NCBI GenBank assembly: GCA_024681565.1
Contig: JAILAO010000070.1
Span: 1 to 9,650, forward strand
Reading direction: 5' to 3'
DNA length: 9,650 bases
Source of the DNA: Bacteroidales bacterium
GTDB taxonomy: Bacteria > Bacteroidota > Bacteroidia > Bacteroidales > UBA932
Under the pieces are notes generated by a model that saw only the letters and a list, made by a program, of their open reading frames with translations, did no database searches and was not told the origin of the DNA. Numbering within the stretch: position 1 is the first letter of the stretch; every line of letters begins with the position of its first letter. This document shows, in pieces, positions 1 to 5,403 of this stretch. The position numbers and the translations under genes were made by a program.

Positions 1-1
1 C

Positions 2-154
2 TTGGGTTCTATCTGCTTTATGATCGTGATGATAACTTATCCGACAGGCGTTTCGGAGCCGCCCGTCCTTGCAATCGTCATACAATTTGCTTACCTTGCT
101 CAGAACAAATCCGGGGACCCATTGCCAGCGCAGCAGGCAAAACAGGAAAACTGA
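2..154 (+). CDS. C-terminal fragment of a probable membrane protein (5' end outside window)
   Basis: An open frame enters from the left edge and ends at TGA 152-154, giving 50 residues. The translation begins with a hydrophobic run (LGSICFMIVMITYP), has a second hydrophobic stretch (PVLAIVIQFAYLA), and ends in a polar tail (QNKSGDPLPAQQAKQEN). This is the pattern of the last transmembrane segments and cytoplasmic tail of an inner-membrane protein such as a transporter. Frame 1 is also open to about the same point, but its translation is rich in Arg and Cys and looks less natural. The stop lies 24 bases before the next start, so the fragment probably belongs to the same transcription unit as the esterase. 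The family cannot be named from 50 residues, and the frame choice is itself an inference. Confidence 0.5.
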   Translation: MGSICFMIVMITYPTGVSEPPVLAIVIQFAYLAQNKSGDPLPAQQAKQEN

Positions 155-178
155 AATGAACCGTTAAGCAACCAAGAT

Positions 179-1612
179 ATGAGAAAGACCCTTCTGGCGA
201 CATTGTCCGCCGCTTTGCTTTTTGCCGGACCGGCCGCTGCCCAGCAGCCGGCGCAACCCGACCTCTCCAAGTATGTCAATACTTTTTCCAGACCCCTGCG
301 CGAGGTGCTCGCGGATGTAGCAGGGCAGTTCGGTGTCCGCATCAATGCGGGCAGCGTCCCCGAGGACCTGATGGTGGACTTCGCAGACTTCCGCATCCGC
401 CCCTGGGACCTGGAGCGGACCCTCGATGCGCTGCTCTGGCCCTTCGGCTACAATGCAGAGTGGAACAACGGCAACGGAAATCCCTATTATAGCGTTTCGC
501 GGATCAGGCATTCCCGCCGCAGCCCGGGCGAAGGACAGGAACTGCTGGACTACCTGTCCTCCAAGTACGACGGGCAGGCCTCCTGGGAGGCGCGGAAGGC
601 GGTCCTGAAAGCGGACATCCGTCATAGCGTGGGTCTGGACAAGGTGACTGCGCATTTCGACGGCAAGGTCTTCCTGTCCAGGAAGCGCAATCACGGCAGA
701 TATTCCGTGCAGGATCTCGCCCTCGAGATCCTCCCCGGACTGTATGCCTTCGGTGCTGTTTATTGGCCTGCAAAGACTTCCCGGGGCTCACATCCGCTGG
801 TAATCAACCCGCACGGCCACAGCGATGCCGGGCACGCGTCCGAGGTGGTGCAGCGCCGCTGCGCCATGCAGGCCAGCATGGGGTGCATAGCAATTTCTTT
901 CAGCATGTTCTGCAATGGCCCCAGTCCGCAGTTCGACCCGGTTTATCATCATACCGGACTCGCTCAGCCTTACAATATCCTTTGTGCCGAGCGGTTGCTG
1001 GATTATGCGCTTCAATTCAAGGAAGTCGATCCCGAACGCGTGGGAATTACCGGATGCTCCGGCGGCGGCAGCCAGAGCATGTTCGTCACGGCCATCGACG
1101 ACCGCATCACGCTCTCCATCCCCGTGGTGATGATGTCTTCGTATTTCGCCGGCGGCTGCGAGTGCGAGAGCGGCACCCTGCTGCCTCTGAGCGGCGGCGG
1201 CACTTCCAATCCCGAGATTGCGGCGATGTGCGCCCCGCGTCCGATGCTGCTGGCCTCCGACGGCGGAGACTGGACCGCCCTGAATCCTGAAATCGAGGTT
1301 CCGTATGTGCAGCGGATCTATGGATTCTACGGGGCCGCGGATCGGATTGAGAGTGTACACTTTCCGCTGGGCCAGCACAACTATGACTTTGACAAGCGCC
1401 AGGCGGCCTACGCTTTCCTGGCCCGTCAGTGGGGGCTGGACACCGCCGGCCTGATCGGTCCCGACGGGCGCTTCGACGAGAGCGGCACCGTGGTCGAGCC
1501 GCTCGCCGGGATGGATATCTGGAAGAGCGGGGGAGTCACCCGGCCTGCCGATATCATCCGGGACATCGACGGCGCCGTCGCCGTGATGCATTGGGTCAAG
1601 GACGCCCGGTAG
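179..1612 (+). CDS. Secreted alpha/beta-hydrolase esterase (acetyl-xylan-esterase/glucuronoyl-esterase-like) with an STN-like N-terminal module
   Basis: A 477-residue exported protein. The signal peptide is clear: MRK, a hydrophobic core, and cleavage near PAAA-Q22. Residues about 38-110 resemble a small STN/secretin-type module (REVLADVAGQFGVRI, a 'DFRIRPWDLERTLDALL' helix, then a short strand ending YYSVSRI). The rest is an alpha/beta hydrolase. The nucleophile elbow is G-C-S294-G-G after a 'DPERVGITG' strand, and the candidate catalytic His is H400 in GQHNYDF near the C-terminus. An acidic residue in ASDGGDW (about residues 360-366) may complete the triad. The layout recalls Bacteroidetes carbohydrate esterases that deacetylate xylan or pectin side chains, or act on 4-O-methylglucuronate esters. 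The CE15 signature G-C-S-R-x-G is not matched exactly, so substrate and CE family stay open. ATG 179 is chosen because it gives a full signal peptide. The peptidase-cupin gene follows after 37 bases. Confidence 0.8.
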   Translation: MRKTLLATLSAALLFAGPAAAQQPAQPDLSKYVNTFSRPLREVLADVAGQFGVRINAGSVPEDLMVDFADFRIRPWDLERTLDALLWPFGYNAEWNNGNGNPYYSVSRIRHSRRSPGEGQELLDYLSSKYDGQASWEARKAVLKADIRHSVGLDKVTAHFDGKVFLSRKRNHGRYSVQDLALEILPGLYAFGAVYWPAKTSRGSHPLVINPHGHSDAGHASEVVQRRCAMQASMGCIAISFSMFCNGPSPQFDPVYHHTGLAQPYNILCAERLLDYALQFKEVDPERVGITGCSGGGSQSMFVTAIDDRITLSIPVVMMSSYFAGGCECESGTLLPLSGGGTSNPEIAAMCAPRPMLLASDGGDWTALNPEIEVPYVQRIYGFYGAADRIESVHFPLGQHNYDFDKRQAAYAFLARQWGLDTAGLIGPDGRFDESGTVVEPLAGMDIWKSGGVTRPADIIRDIDGAVAVMHWVKDAR

Positions 1613-1649
1613 ATGGCTGTCAATTCGTTAACAAAGAGAAAACCACATC

Positions 1650-3413
1650 ATGAAACATTATCTGACTGTTTTGGCCTGGGTGCTGCTTGCGACGACCGCA
1701 TCGGCCCAGGATGTTAAGACCTTCACCCCCGTCAGGGAGAATCCCATCACCGGCATCAAGAACCAATACCGCAGCGGCACCTGCTGGGATTTCGCCACGC
1801 TGAGTTTCTTCGAGAGCGAGATCCTGCGCAAGACGGGCAAGACCTATGACCTCTGCGAGATGTTCGTCGTGAACAAAGACTACATGGACAACGCCACCCA
1901 TTATGTCCGGATGCACGGATACAGCCAGATCTCGGAAGGCGGTTCCTGCGATGACGTGCTGGAGGTCCTGAAGACCTACGGCATCTGTCCCGAGGATGCC
2001 ATGCCTGCACCCGGTTCCCTGACCGGCGATTCCCTGGCCAATTTCAAGGTCTTCTTTCCGGAGCTGGAGAAATTGGTGGGCAGCGCCGTCGTCAGGGATG
2101 CCAAAGAACCGGCGCCGCATTGGAGAGACAGCGTGCAGTCCCTGATCGACCGCTATGTCGGCCGTTGTCCGGAACGCTTTGAATACGAGGGGAAAACGTA
2201 CACGCCGCAATCGTTTGCGGCCGGCCTGGGGCTCGATTTTGATGAATATGTCAGCCTGACAAGTTATACCCACCATCCTTTCAATACGTGGTTTGTCCTG
2301 GAGGCGCCTTATAAGTGGAGGCTGAAGCCCAGCTATAACATTCCTGTCGCCCAGTTGATGGATGTGCTCGACCACGCCCTGGATGCGGGATATACGGTCG
2401 CCTGGGGCGGAGACGTCTCCGGAGCGGATTTCAACCGCCGGGCGGCTCTGGCCACGCTTCCGGACGGTGTCGTCCCTACACAGGAACTTCGTCAGGAACA
2501 GTGGGATGACTGGCGCTTTACCTACGACCATGTGATGCATATCTATGGCAAGGCTGTCGATGAAAACGGAAAACCTTACTACATGGTGAAGAATTCCTGG
2601 GGCAACAGCGGTCCCTACCAGGGCACCTGGTATATGTCCCGCGACTATATCGCCCTCAATACCACATACATCTTCCTCAACCGGGCAGCCCTGCCTTCGG
2701 GCCGCGATCACTTCAACCTGCAGGCGCTGCGAAAGAAAACCCCGTATTACCGGGTCCTTACGGAATATGATGTCATCCCGAACAAACACGGATGGTCTTA
2801 CTGGTACATTCCTACGGAGAAGGCGGACACCCTGAACATCAAGGTCTCTTATGTGGACCGGACGATGGCGTCCCATGATCCCCACCGGCACCTGCACGAT
2901 GAGTTCTTCCTCATGCTCGAAGGGGACGCGGTCCTCCATCTGAACGGGGAAGAGACCCTGCTGCATCCCGGCGACGGATTCATGTGTCCGGGCGAATCGT
3001 CCCATGCCATACGCCGGTCCTCCGCCGACCAGCCGATCTATTATATGATGTTTACGCGCCAGACCCCCGGGGATCTGCATGAGCCCATCTCCTATTGGAA
3101 GCCAGGCTATAAAGCTGCCGATTGCTATGCACCGCTCCGCCGGAGCAATGATTTCTGGTATGTCAGTCCGGCCCAGACACACAATGGGATGAGCATCCGC
3201 TCGGTCCGCATGAAAAAGGGCGGGACCGACAGGGATCCTGCCGACGGACGCCAGCTCGCCTATGTCATCCTGAAGGGCGAGGCGGATGTCACCGTCGACG
3301 GCGAGCCCGTGCGGCTTCCCGCGTCGTCTGTCTGCTATGTCCCCGTCGGATCGGGCGGAACGATCAAAGCCGTGTCCGACGAACTGCATTACCTGAAAGT
3401 AAGGACACATTAG
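1650..3413 (+). CDS. Secreted C1B (bleomycin hydrolase/PepC-like) cysteine peptidase fused to a C-terminal bicupin
   Basis: A 587-residue protein with a signal peptide (hydrophobic residues 4-17, cleavage near ASA-Q20). Residues about 24-350 form a papain-like C1B peptidase. The oxyanion Gln is Q39 and the nucleophile is C45 in RSGTCWDFA. The catalytic His is H294 in YDHVMHIYG, and the Asn is N315 in MVKNSWG. The domain closes with the family's usual ending (GTWYMSRDYIALNTTYIFLN). Residues about 355-587 are two cupin repeats. The first has intact metal-binding motifs: H412-x-H414-x3-E418-x6-G, then G-x5-P with H452. The second (about 515-585) keeps the strand pattern (YVILKGEADVTVDGE) but lacks the His and Glu ligands. 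C1B peptidases act as aminopeptidases and usually end at their own C-terminus, which reaches into the active site, so a cupin extension is odd. The reading frame is continuous with no sign of a frameshift. The cupin's ligand is unknown. The gene follows the esterase by 37 bases, probably in one operon. Confidence 0.85.
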   Translation: MKHYLTVLAWVLLATTASAQDVKTFTPVRENPITGIKNQYRSGTCWDFATLSFFESEILRKTGKTYDLCEMFVVNKDYMDNATHYVRMHGYSQISEGGSCDDVLEVLKTYGICPEDAMPAPGSLTGDSLANFKVFFPELEKLVGSAVVRDAKEPAPHWRDSVQSLIDRYVGRCPERFEYEGKTYTPQSFAAGLGLDFDEYVSLTSYTHHPFNTWFVLEAPYKWRLKPSYNIPVAQLMDVLDHALDAGYTVAWGGDVSGADFNRRAALATLPDGVVPTQELRQEQWDDWRFTYDHVMHIYGKAVDENGKPYYMVKNSWGNSGPYQGTWYMSRDYIALNTTYIFLNRAALPSGRDHFNLQALRKKTPYYRVLTEYDVIPNKHGWSYWYIPTEKADTLNIKVSYVDRTMASHDPHRHLHDEFFLMLEGDAVLHLNGEETLLHPGDGFMCPGESSHAIRRSSADQPIYYMMFTRQTPGDLHEPISYWKPGYKAADCYAPLRRSNDFWYVSPAQTHNGMSIRSVRMKKGGTDRDPADGRQLAYVILKGEADVTVDGEPVRLPASSVCYVPVGSGGTIKAVSDELHYLKVRTH

Positions 3414-3504
3414 TCCGTCGGAAAGGAGCTTTTCCTGAGCGGTCCCGTTGATTGTCGCAGTTGTGATAACTATTTTCAACGATAGAGGAAAACATCACTC
3501 TAAT

Positions 3505-3512
3505 TATCTTGG
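3505..3512 (+). promoter_or_regulatory. Possible -7 element for the recombinase gene
   Basis: TATCTTGG differs at one position from the Bacteroidetes -7 consensus TAnnTTTG. It would place transcription start at about 3518-3520, directly before the palindrome at 3522-3548. No convincing TTTG -33 element lies at the usual spacing, so this is a weak call. Confidence 0.25.
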
Positions 3513-3521
3513 ATATGCAAT

Positions 3522-3548
3522 AATAATCCGTACATTCGCCGGATTATT
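3522..3548. repeat. Perfect 9-9-9 palindrome before the recombinase start
   Basis: AATAATCCG (3522-3530) and CGGATTATT (3540-3548) are exact inverted repeats around a 9-base spacer (TACATTCGC). The element is 27 bases long and ends 15 bases before the recombinase ATG at 3564. Its size and symmetry suit either a binding or crossover site for a dimeric serine recombinase, or an autoregulatory operator. In RNA it would make a 9-bp hairpin in the 5' leader. The sequence shows the repeat directly; its function is inferred. Confidence 0.75.
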
Positions 3549-3563
3549 TATAACCAAGAAAGA

Positions 3564-4187
3564 ATGAACTACGGATATATCCGTGTAAGCACCGACAAGC
3601 AGTCGGTAAGCAACCAACAGTTTGAAATCGAAACCTTCTGCGCCCGGGAACAATTGAATGTGGATGATTGGATCGAGGAGACGATCTCAGGAACGAAAGA
3701 CTATGAAAAAAGAAAGCTGGGCGGTCTGTTGCGTCAAGTCCGGTCCGGTGACCTGATCATCTGCGCCGAACTGTCCCGCCTGGGCAGAAGCCTGTTCATG
3801 ATCATGGAAATCCTCGGCCATTGTATGACCGTCGGCTGCCGGGTCTGGAGCATCAAGGAGGGGTATCGGCTCGGGGATGACATCCAGTCGAAGGTCATGG
3901 CCTTCGCTTTCGGGCTGTCCGCCGAGATCGAACGCAACCTGATCAGCCAGAGGACCAAGGAGGCGCTGGCCTGCCGCAAGGCGGAGGGTGTGCGTTTGGG
4001 GCGGCCCCAGGGTGCCCTGAATCACAATTACCGGATCGACGGGCACAGTGACGAGATCCGCAGGATGATGGCCGAGGGTCTTTGCCGGACGGAAATCGCC
4101 CGTCAACTCGGATTCTCGACGGGAACGGTGGACCTCTGGCTCAGCCGTAACGGCATACTGGCGTGCGAAACCCTGACAATCCTTTGA
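3564..4187 (+). CDS. Serine recombinase, invertase/resolvase family (Mpi-like)
   Basis: A 207-residue small serine recombinase. The N-terminal catalytic domain (1 to about 135) starts with YGYIRVST, where S9 is the nucleophile and R7 is close to it. It carries the conserved ELSRLGRS motif (R72 and R75 expected in the active site) and the long E-helix SAEIERNLISQRTKEAL (119-135). A GVRLGRP hinge (142-148) leads to a helix-turn-helix at about 161-197 (DEIRRMMAEGLCRTEIARQLGFSTGTVDLWLSR). Length and domain order are normal for DNA invertases and resolvases. The wording YGYIRVSTDKQ...NQ..EI resembles the Bacteroides promoter invertase Mpi, which flips many scattered promoters in trans. That link is from memory of the family, not proven here. 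No transposase or partner integrase lies beside it. The ATG at 3564 gives the expected N-terminus, and no Shine-Dalgarno site is seen. The gene converges on the rubrerythrin gene. Confidence 0.9.
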   Translation: MNYGYIRVSTDKQSVSNQQFEIETFCAREQLNVDDWIEETISGTKDYEKRKLGGLLRQVRSGDLIICAELSRLGRSLFMIMEILGHCMTVGCRVWSIKEGYRLGDDIQSKVMAFAFGLSAEIERNLISQRTKEALACRKAEGVRLGRPQGALNHNYRIDGHSDEIRRMMAEGLCRTEIARQLGFSTGTVDLWLSRNGILACETLTIL

Positions 4188-4332
4188 AGTCAGGGCCACT
4201 GCCGAACAGATGACCGGTGAGATATTCGGCGGCATCGGTAAAATCAAGGAGGTCCTCAAGGAAAAAGGTGTATCCTCCCTCGAAGACCTCCAGAATTTGC
4301 AGGAGCTTCAGAATCTGATCAAGCAGCCCGGA
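4177..4332 (+). pseudogene. Possible small helical ORF or gene remnant between the recombinase and rubrerythrin genes
   Basis: After the recombinase stop, a second frame is open from 4177, with an ATG at 4210. Up to the rubrerythrin stop it encodes a Lys/Glu/Leu/Gln-rich helical peptide (GGIGKIKEVLKEKGV, then SLEDLQNLQELQNLIKQ). Codon use resembles that of the neighbouring genes (many third-position C or G). The frame then runs on to 4497 antisense to the rubrerythrin coding region, which cannot be a real coding extension of the same quality. It may be a short real protein, the decayed end of a lost gene, or chance. I do not recognise a family. Confidence 0.2.
4248..4291. repeat. Interrupted inverted repeat in the convergent intergenic region
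   Basis: GGAGGTC at 4248-4254 pairs with GACCTCC at 4285-4291, with a 30-base loop that can add a few more pairs. It lies between two convergent genes, where a terminator would be expected. No T-run follows on either side, so an intrinsic terminator role is weak. Confidence 0.25.
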
Positions 4333-4875
4333 CTAGAAGTTGTCCATGTGGACTTCGAAGTAAGACTTCGGATGGGCGCAGGTGGGGCAGATCTCGGGCG
4401 CTTTGGTGCCGACTACGATATGACCGCAGTTGCGGCATTCCCATACCTTTACTTCACTCTTTTCGAAGACCGCGGCTGTCTCGACATTCTTCAGTAATGC
4501 GCGGTAGCGCTCCTCGTGGCGCTTCTCGATGGCGGCCACCAGGCGGAACTTTGCGGCAAGAGCCTTGAAGCCTTCCGCCTCGGCCGTTTTGGCGAAGCCT
4601 TCGTACATGTCCGTCCACTCATAGTTCTCGCCCTCTGCGGCTTCGAGGAGGTTCTCGGCCGTCGTGCCGATGCCGTCGTGGAGCTCTTTGTACCACATCT
4701 TGGCGTGCTCTTTCTCGTTGTCGGCGGTTTTCAGGAAGAGCTCTGCGATCTGCTCGAAACCGTCTTTCCTGGCCTTGGATGCGAAATAGGTATATTTGTT
4801 ACGTGCCATGGATTCGCCAGCGAAGGCTGCTTCCAGATTTTTCTCGGTCTGGGTACCGGCGTATTGATTTGCCAT
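4333..4875 (-). CDS. rbr: Rubrerythrin (internal start within the fusion frame)
   Basis: The 180 residues from MANQYAGTQTEKNLEAAF onward match a complete stand-alone rubrerythrin in start, length and domain order. The ferritin-like domain shows E21 (AGESMARNKY), E54 and H57 (NEKEHAKM), the Glu-rich helix at 91-101, and E117 with H120 (IEKRHEERY) as diiron ligands. The C-terminal rubredoxin domain has C147-x2-C150-x12-C163-x2-C166. The ATG is preceded by a 33-base tract made almost only of A and C, which looks like the A-rich, SD-less leaders used for initiation in Bacteroidetes. This supports independent translation of rubrerythrin from here, although the frame is open from the ferredoxin upstream. 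I see no TAnnTTTG promoter just upstream, so it would rely on the upstream transcript. Given as an alternative or additional product to the fusion. Confidence 0.65.
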   Translation of the reverse strand: MANQYAGTQTEKNLEAAFAGESMARNKYTYFASKARKDGFEQIAELFLKTADNEKEHAKMWYKELHDGIGTTAENLLEAAEGENYEWTDMYEGFAKTAEAEGFKALAAKFRLVAAIEKRHEERYRALLKNVETAAVFEKSEVKVWECRNCGHIVVGTKAPEICPTCAHPKSYFEVHMDNF

Positions 4876-5403
4876 TGTCTTGTTGTTTGTTGTGTTGTTT
4901 TGTTGTTGGAATGTCAGGGTGGTCAGCAGTTCCCGGACGGTCCCGTCGGGGAAATCTGCGGCAGGGGGATTGGCTGCCAGCGCTTCCAGGAATTCACGGG
5001 CGTTCTCCGACTGGGGCAGCATGTAGCCGGCTTCCCGCATCAGGTCTTCTTCCATGATCCGGGAGCTTTCGCTGACGGCGCGCATCAGCCGGTCCAGCGT
5101 GTCGCTTTCCGTTTGTCCGGCAATCTGGCGGGCGGCCTGTTCGGTCGCGGACTTCCGCTCCGTCAGGCCGTTCAGGGCATCTGCTACGGCTTCGGTTTTC
5201 TCCTGGGGCAGCGGCATCTCGACGGGTACCATCGAAATGGCTTTGGAGGGGCAGGCGTCGGCGCAGGCGCCGCAGCCGATGCATTTGTTCCGGTCGATGA
5301 TGCTGTCCTCGGTGTCTGTCGCTCCGGTCGGGCAGACGTACAGGCACAGGCAGTCTTTGGTGCACAGGCGCAGGTTTCTCACTGCATATCGCTTCTCTTT
5401 CAT
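4333..5403 (-). CDS. Ferredoxin (8-Cys) - rubrerythrin in-frame fusion
   Basis: A 356-residue frame with no stop between two complete modules. Residues 1-60 form a dicluster ferredoxin. The first Cys set is C14-x3-C18-x-C20-x3-C24-P, which is atypical; the second, C41-x2-C44-x2-C47-x3-C51-P, is canonical. A helical, charged region follows (about 61-165). An 11-codon Q/N/T-rich linker (4876-4908) then leads into rubrerythrin, which begins at residue 177 (ATG at 4875). Rubrerythrin reduces hydrogen peroxide at a diiron site using electrons from its own rubredoxin domain, so a fused ferredoxin could feed it. The start at 5403 is chosen over the in-frame ATG at 5454 for two reasons: it follows a strong AAAGGAGG site by 8 bases, and it overlaps the upstream stop as ATGA, which suggests translational coupling. 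Whether one long protein is made, or rubrerythrin also starts internally, cannot be decided from sequence. Confidence 0.8.
   Translation of the reverse strand: MKEKRYAVRNLRLCTKDCLCLYVCPTGATDTEDSIIDRNKCIGCGACADACPSKAISMVPVEMPLPQEKTEAVADALNGLTERKSATEQAARQIAGQTESDTLDRLMRAVSESSRIMEEDLMREAGYMLPQSENAREFLEALAANPPAADFPDGTVRELLTTLTFQQQNNTTNNKTMANQYAGTQTEKNLEAAFAGESMARNKYTYFASKARKDGFEQIAELFLKTADNEKEHAKMWYKELHDGIGTTAENLLEAAEGENYEWTDMYEGFAKTAEAEGFKALAAKFRLVAAIEKRHEERYRALLKNVETAAVFEKSEVKVWECRNCGHIVVGTKAPEICPTCAHPKSYFEVHMDNF
4876..4908 (-). promoter_or_regulatory. A/C-rich leader-like tract before the rubrerythrin ATG
   Basis: On the minus strand this tract is built of CAA, AAC and ACA repeats with a single G. 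It contains no stop in the ferredoxin frame, where it reads QQQNNTTNNKT. It resembles the unstructured 5' leaders of highly expressed Bacteroidetes genes and probably acts as a translation enhancer for rubrerythrin, as well as (or instead of) encoding a protein linker. Confidence 0.5.

Noticed and set aside
788..1591. Long minus-strand frame opposite the esterase gene
   Set aside because: It is the same phase-aligned mirror effect, with no recognisable motifs and His/Ala/Gly/Val-rich composition typical of antisense translation.
3424..3436. GGAAA...TTTCC hairpin after the peptidase-cupin stop as a terminator
   Set aside because: The stem is only about 5 bp and no T-run follows, so it is not supportable as an intrinsic terminator.
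1620..3479. 619-codon minus-strand open frame opposite the peptidase-cupin gene
   Set aside because: It is codon-phase aligned with the sense gene. In this phase, antisense stops need TTA, CTA or TCA codons in the sense gene, which GC-rich genes seldom use, so long mirror frames are expected. The sense strand has a signal peptide and clear catalytic motifs; the mirror has none.
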